This document shows positions 55,163-64,000 of a stretch of 64,000 nucleotides of DNA, one piece after another. Every line of letters starts with the position of its first letter. The first letter of the stretch is position 1. A program made the translations under genes and the position numbers. Origin of the DNA: Reyranella aquatilis (GTDB taxonomy: Bacteria; Pseudomonadota; Alphaproteobacteria; Reyranellales; Reyranellaceae); assembly GCF_020880995.1 (NCBI RefSeq), contig NZ_JAJISD010000001.1, positions 558,001 to 622,000 of the forward strand. Reading direction: 5' to 3'. The notes under the pieces were generated by a model, which was not told where the DNA came from, did not search any database, and was given only the letters and a program-made list of their open reading frames with translations.

Positions 55163-56285
55163 CTAAGCGGCTTCCTTGTCATTGCCCTCGCCCACACGGG
55201 CGGCGAGCGAGGCGGCCATGAACTCGTCGAGATCGCCGTCCAGCACCTTCTGCGGGTCGGAGCGCTCCACGTTGGTGCGCAGGTCCTTCACCATCTGGTA
55301 GGGCTGCAGCACGTAGGAGCGGATCTGGTGGCCCCAGCCGATATCGGTCTTGTTGGCCTCGGCCTCGAGGCGCTCGGCCTCGCGCTTCTGCAACTCGACC
55401 TCGTAGAGGCGCGCCTTCAGCATCTGGATCGCCTTGGCGCGATTCTGATGCTGCGAACGCTCCTGCTGCACGGCGACGGCGATGCCGGTCGGCAGGTGGG
55501 TGATGCGCACGGCGGAATCGGTCTTGTTGACGTGCTGCCCGCCCGCGCCCGACGCGCGATAGGTATCGACCCGGAGATCCTTGTCGACCAGCTCGATCTC
55601 GATGTTGTCGTCGACCTCTGGATAGACCCAGACCGACGCGAACGAAGTCTGTCGGCGTGCGTTGCCGTCGAACGGCGAGATGCGGACCAGCCGGTGCACG
55701 CCGCTCTCGGTTTTCAGCCAGCCATAGGCGTTCGGGCCCTCGACCTTGTAGGCGCAGGATTTGATCCCGGCTTCTTCGCCGGCGCTCTCCTCGAGCCAGC
55801 TCACCTTGTAGCCGCGGCGCTCGGCCCAGCGCGTGTACATGCGCGCCAGCATCTCCGCCCAGTCCTGGGCCTCGGTGCCGCCGGCGCCGGCGTTGATCTC
55901 GATATAGGCGTTGTTGGCGTCGGCCTCGCCCGAAAGCAGCGTCTCGAGCCGCGCCGCCTTGGCTTCGGCGGTGGCCTCGCGCAGCGACTTCTCGCACTCG
56001 GCGATGGTGGCCTCGTCCTTCTCGGCCTCGGCCATCTCGATCAGGCCGACATTGTCGTCGACCGCCGCCCGCAGACGCCTGATCGCGCCGATCGATGCTT
56101 CGAGCCGGGTGCGCTCGCGCATCACCTTCTCGGCTTCCTTGGGATCGTTCCACAGCGCCGAATCCTCGGCGCGCGCGTTCAGTTCATCGAGACGGACGAC
56201 CGCGCGGTCGTAGTCAAAGACGCCTCCTGAGGAGTGCGAGCGACTCCTCGATCTCGTTGACCATTGCTTGGGCTTCGGCGCGCAT
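55163..56285 (-). CDS. prfB: Peptide chain release factor 2, with programmed +1 frameshift
   Basis: RF2 reads UGA and UAA stops and releases the peptide. The reading starts at ATG 56285 (MRAEAQAMVNEIEESLALLR), meets in-frame TGA at codon 24, and continues in the +1 frame (DYDRAVVRLDELNARAED) to the end, giving 373 residues. The anticodon-like SPF tripeptide falls at 203-205 and the GGQ motif at 248-250, within two residues of the E. coli positions. A frame reading without the shift would start only at residue 54. The stop is TAA-type, and the small gene at 54949 follows. Confidence 0.95.
56213..56228 (-). promoter_or_regulatory. prfB: Programmed +1 frameshift site of prfB
   Basis: On the minus strand the site reads AGGAGGCGTCTTTGAC: an internal Shine-Dalgarno-like AGGAGG, three bases, then the slippery CTT followed by TGA and C. 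This is the known E. coli RF2 layout (AGGGGG-TAT-CTTTGAC) with the same spacing. Slippage of one base on CTT moves reading to GAC. When RF2 is scarce, the pause at TGA gives more slippage and so more RF2. Confidence 0.95.
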
Positions 56286-56305
56286 GACGGATCCGTTTCA
56301 GCTGA

Positions 56306-58765
56306 CTAGTACGTCTCGCCAGTGCCCGAGAGACCCGGACGCCGGGGGCTGCCCGCCTGCTGCGGGCCCTGCGTGGGGTCTATAGCGGAATATGGGGCCG
56401 ATCCGTCAAGCGGTGTGACCATATAGCCTTCCGAACCGGGCTCGGTGCCGGGCTTGAAGACCTCGTCGATCGTGCCGCCCTCGTAGCTGAAGCGGACCAT
56501 GCGCAGGCCCGGCGGCACGCGGAACGGTGTCGGCGGCTTGCCCTTGAAGATCTCCTTGGCGATCGCCTCGTAGATCGGCACCGAGTTGCTGCCGCCGGTC
56601 TCCTGCGAACCCAGCGTGCGCGGTTCGTCGAATCCGATATAGACGCCGATTGTGATGTCGGGCGTCGATCCGAGGAACCAGTTGTCGTGGGCATCGTTCG
56701 TTGTGCCCGTCTTGCCCGCGATCGGACGGCCGAGCGCGCCCAGGCGTCCGGCGGTGCCCCGCGTCGTGACGCCCTGCATCATGCTGACGACCTGATAGAC
56801 GGACGCGGGATCGTGGAACGGCTTGCGCGAATCGATGAGTTCGGGCGCCGCCGGCCGGGCATTACCCACCGCCTCGCCGCAGCCGCGACAGGCGCGCGGC
56901 TCGTGGCGATAGACTGTCTTCCCATTACGGTCCTGGACGCGGTCGACCAGCGACGGCGTGATCTCCAGCGCGCCGTTGGCCAGCATCGCGTAGGCCATCG
57001 TCATGCGCAGCAGCGTCGTTTCGCCGGCACCCAGCGCCATCGGCAGGTAGGCGCCCATACTGTCCGTGACGCCGAATTCCTTGGCCACGTCGACAACGCG
57101 CTTCATGCCGATCTGCTGGGCCATGCGCACCGTCATCAGGTTGCGCGACAGTTCGAGGCCACGCCGTACCGTGGTCGGTCCCAACATGTCGCCGCCGTAG
57201 TTCTTCGGCGTCCAAAGCGGCTGGCCGTGGCCGGGATCGTAGACGAACGGGGCATCGAGCACGATCGAGCCCGGCGTAAAGCCGGCGTCCATCGCCGCCA
57301 GGTAGACGAAAGGCTTGAAGGCCGAGCCAGGCTGTCGCGCGGCCTGGACGGCACGATTGAACTGGCTGCGGCCGTAGGACCATCCGCCGGACATCGCGAG
57401 CACGCGGCCCGTCTGGGTGTCCATCACCACAACACCGCCCTCGACGTTGGGCACCTGGCGCAAGGCATAGGTCTTCGGCGGATAGGGCTTGGCGCCGGCA
57501 CCCGCGGGCTTCTCGACCTTCTCCACGACGATAACGTCGCCCACCGACACCACGTCGCGGGGACCGCGTGGCGCGGCGCCCACCGTCTGATTCTGCAGCG
57601 TTGGGCGCGCCCATGACATCTCCGCAAAAGGGACCGTTCCCTCCCCGTCCGGCAGGCCGACGATCTGGACCGACTGGGCGTCGACCTTGTTCACGACGGC
57701 GAGTTGCCACCCGGCCGGTCCCGCCAGCGGTCGTCGCTGGGCAATGCGGGCAAATTCCTCCTCCCAGACCGTCATGTCGGGGATCTTGGCGTATGGACCG
57801 CGCCAGCCGTGGCGGCGGTCGTAGGCGATCAGCCCATCGCGCAGCGCGTTGTCGGCGACGTTCTGGATGGCCGGATCGAGCGTCGTGCTGACGGTCAGGC
57901 CGCCTTCGTAGAGGCCCTTCTCGCCATAGGCGGCCATCAGGTTGCGGCGCACTTCCTCGGCGAAGAAGTCGGCCTGCGCCACTTCGGTGGCACTGCGGCG
58001 GCGGTACTGGAGCTTTTCGGCCTTGGCGGCCTGCGCCTCGGCGGCCGTGATGTAGCCATCCTCCATCATGCGATGAAGCACGTAGTCGCGCCGGGCGTAG
58101 GCCTCCTTCTCGTTGCGCACGATGTTGTAGCGGTTCGGTGCCTTCGGCAGCGCCGCGAGATAGGCGATCTCCGACAGCGAGAGTTCGTCGAGCGAGCGGT
58201 CGAAGTAGTTCAGCGCGGCCTGCGCCACGCCGTAGTTGCCCGAGCCGAGGTAGATCTCGTTCAGGTAGAGCTCGAGAATGCGTTCCTTGGAGTAGGTCTC
58301 CTCGATCCGGAACGCGAGGATGGCCTCGCGGATCTTGCGCGACAGCGTGGCCTGGTTGGTGAGCAGGAAGTTCTTGGCGACCTGCTGCGTCAGGCCGGAC
58401 GCGCCCTCGGGCCGCTTGCCCGGGTTGGCCACGTTGGCGACCATGGCGCGGACCACGCCGATGAAGTCGATGCCCGGATGGGTGAAGAAGCGCTGGTCCT
58501 CGGCCGCGACGAAGGCTTCGAGCACCCGCTTGGGCATGGCGGCGACCGGCACGAACACGCGCTTTTCGCGGGCATACTCCGCGAGCAACTTGCCGTCCGA
58601 GGCGTAAAGGCGGGTCAGCGTCGCCGGTTGGTAGTCGGCCAGTTGCTTGTGGTCCGGCAGCCCGTGGCTGAAATGCCAGAAAAGGCCTGCGACGGTGCCG
58701 GTACCGACAATGAGGGCGGCGGTGGCGAACGCCAGGCTGATCTTGATGAAGTTTAGCACGGTCAC
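56306..58765 (-). CDS. mrcA: Penicillin-binding protein 1A (bifunctional transglycosylase/transpeptidase)
   Basis: An 819-residue class A PBP. An N-terminal membrane anchor (residues 5-30) precedes the transglycosylase domain with Glu89 in AAEDQRFFTHPG and QQVAKNFLL. An OB-like insert follows. The transpeptidase domain has the SxxK motif GSAFKPF (Ser481, Lys484), an SRN motif in GLELSRNLMTVRM, and KTGT with Lys685 in AGKTGTTND. The C-terminus is disordered and Pro/Gly-rich. It polymerises and cross-links peptidoglycan in the periplasm. Its gene starts 49 bases after the amidase stop, so the two may form a cell-wall operon. Confidence 0.96.
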   Translation of the reverse strand: MTVLNFIKISLAFATAALIVGTGTVAGLFWHFSHGLPDHKQLADYQPATLTRLYASDGKLLAEYAREKRVFVPVAAMPKRVLEAFVAAEDQRFFTHPGIDFIGVVRAMVANVANPGKRPEGASGLTQQVAKNFLLTNQATLSRKIREAILAFRIEETYSKERILELYLNEIYLGSGNYGVAQAALNYFDRSLDELSLSEIAYLAALPKAPNRYNIVRNEKEAYARRDYVLHRMMEDGYITAAEAQAAKAEKLQYRRRSATEVAQADFFAEEVRRNLMAAYGEKGLYEGGLTVSTTLDPAIQNVADNALRDGLIAYDRRHGWRGPYAKIPDMTVWEEEFARIAQRRPLAGPAGWQLAVVNKVDAQSVQIVGLPDGEGTVPFAEMSWARPTLQNQTVGAAPRGPRDVVSVGDVIVVEKVEKPAGAGAKPYPPKTYALRQVPNVEGGVVVMDTQTGRVLAMSGGWSYGRSQFNRAVQAARQPGSAFKPFVYLAAMDAGFTPGSIVLDAPFVYDPGHGQPLWTPKNYGGDMLGPTTVRRGLELSRNLMTVRMAQQIGMKRVVDVAKEFGVTDSMGAYLPMALGAGETTLLRMTMAYAMLANGALEITPSLVDRVQDRNGKTVYRHEPRACRGCGEAVGNARPAAPELIDSRKPFHDPASVYQVVSMMQGVTTRGTAGRLGALGRPIAGKTGTTNDAHDNWFLGSTPDITIGVYIGFDEPRTLGSQETGGSNSVPIYEAIAKEIFKGKPPTPFRVPPGLRMVRFSYEGGTIDEVFKPGTEPGSEGYMVTPLDGSAPYSAIDPTQGPQQAGSPRRPGLSGTGETY

Positions 58766-58814
58766 TTTCTACGCGGCACCCACAGGGCCTTCAATGTCGC
58801 AGAATGGCCCGGAC

Positions 58815-59648
58815 TTATGCCTTTCTTGTGGCGCCGAAATAGGCGTCCACCGACGCCCTGAGCGCCCGGGCAAGGGCCAATTGGTGCTGGCGGACGGTCA
58901 ACAGTTTCTCGTCCTGCGAATTCGAAAGATAGCCAAGCTCGACCAGCGCCGCCGGAATGTCCGGAGACGTCAGAACGGCGAACCCAGCCTGCCTGTGGGT
59001 GCGCGGCAGCAGCCGCACGCCGTTGCGCGCGAAGGTGGCGACCACCGTGTCGGCCAGCCGGCGTGAATCGTTCACCGTCCCGCGCTGGCTCATGGCAACG
59101 AGAGTCTGGGCCACGTTGTCCGGTTGCTCCGAAAACTTCATCCCCAGTCCGACCATGCCGGCCCGGTTTTCCCGCGCGGCCAAGGCAGCCGCCTCGCGAT
59201 CCGTCGCCTCCTCCGACAGGGTGTAGACGGAGGCGCCGCGCACGTCGTGGTCGCTGTGCGCATCCGCATGCAGGGACAGGAAGAGGTCGGCCTTGGCGGC
59301 CTGGGCACGAGCCACACGTTCGCGTAACGCGACGTAGTTGTCGGTGTTCCGCGACAGCAGCACCCGATACCGGTTCCCGGCCAGCAGCTCCCGCTGCAGT
59401 TCGCGGGCAATCGCGAGTACAACGGTCTTTTCCTGGGTTCCGCGGCCGCCCAGAGCCCCTGGATCTCGGCCGCCGTGGCCGGGGTCGAGGAACACCAGCT
59501 TGGGCTTGTCCATCGGCACGGTCGGCGTTGGCTTCTTGACGGATTTCTGACGCTTGGACGGCGCGGCCAGAGCGCCGCCCGTCGTCATCCCAAGCACGCT
59601 CACGCCGGCCAGAACGGCGAGCAGATGGCGACGGCGGAAATCGGACAT
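58815..59648 (-). CDS. N-acetylmuramoyl-L-alanine amidase, Tat-exported (AmiC type)
   Basis: A 277-residue amidase_3 enzyme that cuts the bond between MurNAc and the stem peptide, needed for daughter cell separation. The N-terminus SDFRRRHLLAVLAGVSVLGM is a twin-arginine signal, followed by a basic linker. The zinc site is visible: His in LDPGHGGRDPG, Glu in QEKTVVL, and His in LSLHADAH; the catalytic Glu is in ALVELGYLSN. ATG 59648 is chosen over an upstream TTG. No AMIN domain precedes the catalytic domain, unlike E. coli AmiC, so the protein is shorter. Confidence 0.93.
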   Translation of the reverse strand: MSDFRRRHLLAVLAGVSVLGMTTGGALAAPSKRQKSVKKPTPTVPMDKPKLVFLDPGHGGRDPGALGGRGTQEKTVVLAIARELQRELLAGNRYRVLLSRNTDNYVALRERVARAQAAKADLFLSLHADAHSDHDVRGASVYTLSEEATDREAAALAARENRAGMVGLGMKFSEQPDNVAQTLVAMSQRGTVNDSRRLADTVVATFARNGVRLLPRTHRQAGFAVLTSPDIPAALVELGYLSNSQDEKLLTVRQHQLALARALRASVDAYFGATRKA

Positions 59649-60126
59649 GGCGAACGCCAAGGATGAAAGAGGGAGAAAATTGATTGAATATTGTTAAAGT
59701 AGTATCAGAAAAACGCCGGTAATTCCAAATAATTTCAATGTCTTAAAAGATCAATTTCAGACGACACAATCTTTTGATTGTCCGTCAGTTGCCAACCCCG
59801 TATGTTGCGTTCCGCGAGCAGTCGCCGTCGTTCGTAGCGCGCCTTCGGGTCGCGCTCCGACGGCAGTTTCCGAGCCAGACCGGGCTCGCGCCCTTGCAGA
59901 AATGGGGGCGCGGCGGGTCTGCGGAGAGACTGTCAGGCAGGCGGTGGCTATCAGGAAACTCGAGGTTGGCAGGACCCAGTCGTGGTCCGGCGGCGCGAAG
60001 CTTCCCCGTCTTGGCCAGAGTTGGCCGTTCGGCGGGTCGATGACGCACCGCTCCCCTCGCACGACGGAGGCGACATGGCCGCCGGTCGCTCGCGCTGGTT
60101 GGGATCGGACGCCTCGGAGCGAGCCC
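59649..60126. other. Divergent intergenic region and long rne leader
   Basis: No gene is visible in this 478-base region. Its first part (about 59675-59775) is clearly AT-rich in a GC-rich genome and is the likely promoter zone. On the plus strand TTGATT (59680-59685) and TATCAG (59703-59708) with a 17-base spacer could serve rne, giving a leader of about 400 bases. On the minus strand TTGATC and TATTTG, also 17 apart, could serve the amidase. E. coli rne is autoregulated through a long 5' leader, so the length here is suggestive. A frame open upstream of the rne start has no family-like sequence. Confidence 0.45.
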
Positions 60127-63060
60127 ATGGCAAGGCGTATGCTCATCGATGCAAGTCACCCGGAAGAAACCCGGGTCGTTGTGGTCGATGGAACGAGACT
60201 TGAAGAATTCGACTTCGAAACCGCGAGCCGCAAGCCCCTCAAGGGCAATATCTATCTCGCGAAGGTCATCCGCATCGAACCGTCGCTCCAGGCGGCGTTC
60301 GTCGAGTACGGCGGCAACCGGCACGGCTTCCTGGCCTTCTCGGAAATCCATCCGGACTACTATCAGATCCCTGTCGCGGACCGCGAACGGCTGATCGCCG
60401 AGCAGCATCGCCTGCACGCCGAGGCCGAAGAGGACGAGCCTCGCCGGCGCGATCGCGTCGATCGTACCGATATCGAGGAGGCCCGCGAGGCTGTCGTGGC
60501 CGAAGCCGGCACAATCCCCGACGCTGCGGCCGATGCCAGTTCGACAGATGTCGTCGCAGGCGAACCCGGCCCCGAGGCGCCGGGTTTCGAGGCCGCCGCT
60601 CCTGAGGCGGTTCCCGCCGAAACGGTCGGCACGGAATCCTCGGCAGTCGAGACGACCGCCCGCGAGCCGGAACCGCAGGCCCAGCCTGCTGAAATCCCCG
60701 TCGAGCGCCTCGACGGACCGGTTCACGTCGAACCGCCCCCTGGCGACAGCGTGGCCGAAACCGCCACGGCAGAAGCTGCGCCTGTAGAGACGGTGGAGAC
60801 GGCTCCCGCCGGCGAAGGCGATGCCGTCGCGGCCACCGAAGGCACCGAGCAGCCCGCCGAGACGAACGGCGAGGTTTCGACCGATCCGGCCGACGCGCCG
60901 CAGCCCGACGTCACGGTCGAGACGCTGGGCGGCGACGAGGTCGTCGAGGAGCGTGAGACGCGCGAGCGTCGTCGCCGCAACCCGATCCGCCAGTACAAGA
61001 TCCAGGAAGTCATCAAGCGCCGGCAGATCCTGCTGGTGCAGGTCGTCAAGGAAGAGCGTGGCAACAAGGGCGCGGCGCTGACCACCTACCTCTCGCTGGC
61101 CGGCCGCTATTGCGTGCTGATGCCCAACGCCGGTCGCGGCGGCGGCATCTCACGCAAGATCTCCAACCCCGCCGATCGCAAGCGCATGAAGGAGATCCTG
61201 AGCGATCTCGACGTGCCGCAGGGCATGGGCGTGATCCTGCGCACAGCGGGCCTCGAGCGTTCCAACATCGACATCAAGCGCGACTACGAATACCTGTCGC
61301 GACTGTGGGATTCGATCCGCGAGATCACCATGCGCTCGACGGCGCCGGCGCTGATCTACGAGGAAGGCGATCTCATCAAGCGCTCGCTGCGCGACATCTA
61401 CGACACCGACATCGCGCAGGTTCTCGTCGAGGGCGAGGCGGGCTTCCAGGGCGCCGCCGAGTTCATGCGCCAGCTGGTGCCACACCAGGCCAACAAGGTC
61501 GAGCTGTACAAGGAGCCGATCCCCCTCTTCCACCGCTACCAGGTGGAGAGCCAGTTCGACGCCATGCATTCGCCGACGGTGCAGCTGCGCTCCGGCGGAT
61601 ACATCGTCATCAATCCGACCGAAGCGCTGGTCGCCATCGACGTCAACTCCGGCCGTTCCACCAAGGAGCGGAACATCGAGGAGACGGCGTTGCGCACCAA
61701 CCTCGAAGCGGCCGAGGAAATCGCCCGCCAGGTCCGCCTGCGCGACCTCGCCGGCCTGATCGTGATCGACTTCATCGACATGGAGGAGACGCGTCACCAG
61801 CGCCAGGTCGAGCACAAGGTGAAGGACTCGATGCGCACCGATCGTGCGCGCATCCAGATCGGCCGCATCTCCGCCTTCGGCCTGCTCGAGATGTCGCGCC
61901 AGCGGCTGCGTCCCAGCCTGCTCGAACACTCGACCGAGGTCTGCCCGCATTGCGCCGGCACCGGCCGGATCCGCTCGCTCGAATCGGCGTCGCTGCACGC
62001 GCTGCGTGCCATCGAGGAGGAAGGCGTACGGCGCCGCGCCAGCGAGATCGCCGTCAGCGTCCCGCCGAACGTGGCACTCTACCTGCTCAACCAGAAACGC
62101 CATTCGCTCTCGGAAATCGAGCAGCGCTACGGCTTCACGGTGATCGTCGAGGCCGACGAGGAACTGCACGCCGCCGATTGCGAGATCGAGCGCGTGCGGT
62201 CGCGCCGCGACGACCATCGCAACGACAGCCGCCCCGCGCCGGAACTGGCGCGCGCCAGCTACGATGAGGCTTCCAGCGACGAGGTCTCGTCAGACGAGGG
62301 CGAGATCGTCGAGGCCCGCGAGGGCGACGAGCGCGGCGAAGAGCGCGGTTCGGACGATGAAGGCGGCGAGGGCCGCGGCCGTCGCCGTCGCCGGCGCCGC
62401 CGTCGGGGTGGCCGCCGCGAGGATGGCGAGGGCGCCGAGGGGCCCCAGGTCAACGGCGAGGCTCGCGAGGGCGAGGAAGGGCGCTCCAACGGCGCGGCCG
62501 AAGACGACGCCGAAGGCGATGCGCCGGATGGAGAGCGCGATACCGCCCGGGCCGACGATGACGGCGCCGACGGTGATCGTCCGGACGGAGAGCGCAACGG
62601 AGAAGATCGTGGCGATGCGAACGGCGACCGCCGCCGTCGACGCGGTCGCCGCGGGGGCCGCCGCCGGCGCCGCGAGAACGGCGAAGGCGAGCCGATGCAG
62701 GGCGAAGGCAATGCCGACGCTCAGTCCGGGTCCTACGGCGAGGAGCCTGCCGAGAACGGCCATGATACGACGGAAGTGAACGGCAGCTTCGAGGCGCCGG
62801 CTTCGCCGCCGACTCCGCTGGAGGCCATGCCTGTCGAGCTCACGCCGCCGGAACGCGTGCCCTTCGATACGGGCGCGCCAGCCAACGTCGAAGCTGCTCC
62901 GCCACCGCCTCCCCCGGCCCCGCCGGTAGTCGCATCAGCGCCGCAGCCGATCGTGATGCCGGAACCGGAGCCCGCGCCCGCCGCTGCCCCGGCCCCGCCA
63001 CCGGTGCCCGTGATCGAGGCGCCGCCGGAGAAGCCCAAGCGCGGCTGGTGGCGCCGGTAG
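60127..63060 (+). CDS. rne: Ribonuclease E
   Basis: A 977-residue endoribonuclease that processes rRNA and tRNA and starts mRNA decay. It starts MARRMLIDASHPEETRV, the standard RNase E N-terminus. The catalytic Asp505 in VAIDVNSG and Asp548 in LIVIDFIDM, and the Zn-link Cys606 and Cys609 in CPHCAGTG, have the same spacing as D303, D346, C404 and C407 of E. coli. All are shifted by 202 residues by an acidic, Pro/Ala-rich insertion at about residues 100-285 inside the S1 domain, a known alphaproteobacterial trait. The C-terminal half has Arg-rich RNA-binding stretches, acidic repeats, a Pro-rich region and the tail PKRGWWRR. Confidence 0.97.
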   Translation: MARRMLIDASHPEETRVVVVDGTRLEEFDFETASRKPLKGNIYLAKVIRIEPSLQAAFVEYGGNRHGFLAFSEIHPDYYQIPVADRERLIAEQHRLHAEAEEDEPRRRDRVDRTDIEEAREAVVAEAGTIPDAAADASSTDVVAGEPGPEAPGFEAAAPEAVPAETVGTESSAVETTAREPEPQAQPAEIPVERLDGPVHVEPPPGDSVAETATAEAAPVETVETAPAGEGDAVAATEGTEQPAETNGEVSTDPADAPQPDVTVETLGGDEVVEERETRERRRRNPIRQYKIQEVIKRRQILLVQVVKEERGNKGAALTTYLSLAGRYCVLMPNAGRGGGISRKISNPADRKRMKEILSDLDVPQGMGVILRTAGLERSNIDIKRDYEYLSRLWDSIREITMRSTAPALIYEEGDLIKRSLRDIYDTDIAQVLVEGEAGFQGAAEFMRQLVPHQANKVELYKEPIPLFHRYQVESQFDAMHSPTVQLRSGGYIVINPTEALVAIDVNSGRSTKERNIEETALRTNLEAAEEIARQVRLRDLAGLIVIDFIDMEETRHQRQVEHKVKDSMRTDRARIQIGRISAFGLLEMSRQRLRPSLLEHSTEVCPHCAGTGRIRSLESASLHALRAIEEEGVRRRASEIAVSVPPNVALYLLNQKRHSLSEIEQRYGFTVIVEADEELHAADCEIERVRSRRDDHRNDSRPAPELARASYDEASSDEVSSDEGEIVEAREGDERGEERGSDDEGGEGRGRRRRRRRRRGGRREDGEGAEGPQVNGEAREGEEGRSNGAAEDDAEGDAPDGERDTARADDDGADGDRPDGERNGEDRGDANGDRRRRRGRRGGRRRRRENGEGEPMQGEGNADAQSGSYGEEPAENGHDTTEVNGSFEAPASPPTPLEAMPVELTPPERVPFDTGAPANVEAAPPPPPPAPPVVASAPQPIVMPEPEPAPAAAPAPPPVPVIEAPPEKPKRGWWRR

Positions 63061-63073
63061 GCAGGAACCCAGC

Positions 63074-64000
63074 ATGCGCCGCCGTTCCCTGATCGTCGGC
63101 GCTGCTGCGCTGCCCTTCGCCAGCGCGGCGAAGGCGGATGCGTTTCCGAATGGCCCGTTCCGCATCATCGTGCCGTTCGGTCCGGGCTCGGCCACCGACC
63201 AGAGCGCCCGCAACGTCGCCGAAGGCCTGAACAAGGCCTTCGGTGTCCCGGCCGTCGTCGAGAACAAGCCGGGGGCCAACGGCGCGATTGCCGCCGACGT
63301 CGCAGCCAAGGCCAAGCCCGATGGACAGACCATCTTCGTCTGCTCCAACACCGCTGCGGCCTCGAACGTCGCGCTGATGAAGTCCCTGCCCTACGACCCT
63401 CTGAAGGACTTCGATCCCGTCACCATCATAGGCCGTGCGCCGGTGTTCATGATCGTGAACCCGAAGATCGAGGCGAAGACAGCCGGCGAGTTCGTCGCCC
63501 TTTGCAAGCGCCAGCCGGGCAAGATCAACTTCGGCTCGGGCAGCGCCTCGACGCGTATCTCGGGCGAGTTGCTCAAAGCCAAAGCCGGCATCGACATGCT
63601 GCACGTGCCCTACAAGAGCACGCCCGCCGCCCTTCAGGACACGATGGCCGGCCACGTGCAGATGTGCTTCGCCGATCCGGTCACAAGCCTGCCGCAGGTC
63701 AAGGCCGGCACGGTGCGCTGCCTCGGCGTCGGCAGTCGCGGCCGCTATCCTCTCACGCCCGACATCCCGACGCTGATCGAGCAGGGCATCCCCGATTTCG
63801 GGTTGATGACCTGGACCGGCATCCTGATGCCGCGTGGCGTGCCGCAACCCGTCATGGCGAAGCTGCGCGAGGCCATGCTCAGGGCCATTACCGATCCCGC
63901 CTATGTCGAGCGCCAGGCCCAGGGCGGCTCGGAAATCGCGCCCTGCACGCCCGAGGAGATGCGGCGCATCATGGTCGCCGAGATCGAACTCTATCGCGAG
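63074..64000 (+). CDS. Tripartite tricarboxylate transporter substrate-binding protein (Bug/TctC family; partial)
   Basis: The first 309 residues of a periplasmic receptor, cut by the window end just before its expected C-terminus. The signal is MRRRSLIVGAAALPFASAA, followed by the family motif FRIIVPFGPGSATDQSAR, the ligand loop VENKPGANGAIAADV and MLHVPYKSTPAALQD. ATG 63074 has GCAGGA in front. It lies 13 bases after rne and could be transcribed with it. It is the third orphan Bug receptor in this window. Confidence 0.9.
   Translation, partial: MRRRSLIVGAAALPFASAAKADAFPNGPFRIIVPFGPGSATDQSARNVAEGLNKAFGVPAVVENKPGANGAIAADVAAKAKPDGQTIFVCSNTAAASNVALMKSLPYDPLKDFDPVTIIGRAPVFMIVNPKIEAKTAGEFVALCKRQPGKINFGSGSASTRISGELLKAKAGIDMLHVPYKSTPAALQDTMAGHVQMCFADPVTSLPQVKAGTVRCLGVGSRGRYPLTPDIPTLIEQGIPDFGLMTWTGILMPRGVPQPVMAKLREAMLRAITDPAYVERQAQGGSEIAPCTPEEMRRIMVAEIELYRE

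Noticed and set aside
55163..56125. prfB as a 320-residue protein starting at an internal ATG
   Set aside because: The upstream sequence encodes the normal RF2 N-terminus in two frames joined by the classical frameshift site.
59902..60126. In-frame extension of RNase E by 75 residues
   Set aside because: The known RNase E start (MARRMLIDASHPEETRV) is at 60127 and the extension has no family resemblance.
62330..62700. Arg/Gly-rich repeats near the end of rne as a tandem DNA repeat
   Set aside because: They are codon runs for the Arg-rich RNA-binding stretches of RNase E, irregular at the DNA level.

Overview
The window comes from a GC-rich alphaproteobacterium. The evidence is an RNase E with a large insertion in its S1 domain, an ISC-type iron-sulfur operon led by iscR, a tRNA-Met of the alphaproteobacterial elongator form with an encoded CCA end, and three solute receptors of the Bug/TctC type. 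A soil or water Rhodospirillales/Reyranella-like organism would fit, but the genus is my inference. Gene density is very high, many genes overlap at ATGA/GTGA/TGATG junctions, and no integrase, transposase, phage gene or CRISPR array was seen.

Layout. (1) 1-11348: a divergent cluster for cyclic amide or pyrimidine-like compounds. A flavin reductase (partial), an N-carbamoyl-D-amino-acid hydrolase, a hydantoinase/dihydropyrimidinase and a DapA-family lyase/aldolase lie on the minus strand. A complete Dpp/Opp-type ABC importer with an embedded amidohydrolase lies on the plus strand. Two copies of a dispersed palindrome sit here, one of them over the start of an ATPase gene. (2) 11356-13510: a small cytochrome c, a thioredoxin-reductase-like ferredoxin-NADP reductase and an unknown protein, preceded by a consensus FNR/FixK-type box. 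(3) 13771-18571: tRNA-Met, a type I phosphodiesterase-like protein, a Bug receptor, mnmA and two tandem glycine-zipper lipoproteins. (4) 18781-25506: a full ISC operon in the order iscR, second cysteine desulfurase, iscS, iscU, iscA, hscB, hscA, fdx, iscX. (5) 25747-38376: housekeeping and mixed genes (alpha/beta hydrolase, anmK, tyrS, AsmA-like protein, glnE, bcp, an amidohydrolase, a YbaK-type deacylase coupled to a 60-residue zinc ribbon, a signal-less ModA-like protein). (6) 38373-48252: aldo/keto reductase, TetR regulator, VOC protein and a divergent catabolic operon: flavin monooxygenase, a branched-chain-type ABC importer and a GMC oxidoreductase. (7) 48259-54812: a translationally coupled trio (VOC, small membrane protein, DUF2786), a Bug receptor, a KTSC protein, a YjgN-like membrane protein, an MFS transporter and a luciferase-like monooxygenase. 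(8) 54866-64000: a nested palindrome, a small protein, prfB with its programmed frameshift, PBP1A, a Tat-exported amidase, RNase E with a long leader, and the start of another Bug receptor.

How the genes work together. The first cluster pairs uptake with ring opening and carbamoyl removal. The operon at 40775-48252 pairs uptake with two oxidative steps on an unknown substrate. The ISC block builds Fe-S clusters under IscR control. PBP1A and the amidase act on peptidoglycan next to rne and prfB. No clearly new multi-gene system was found. The most useful leads are the regulatory sites, the palindromes, the small coupled proteins and the protein of unknown function at 11356-12117.
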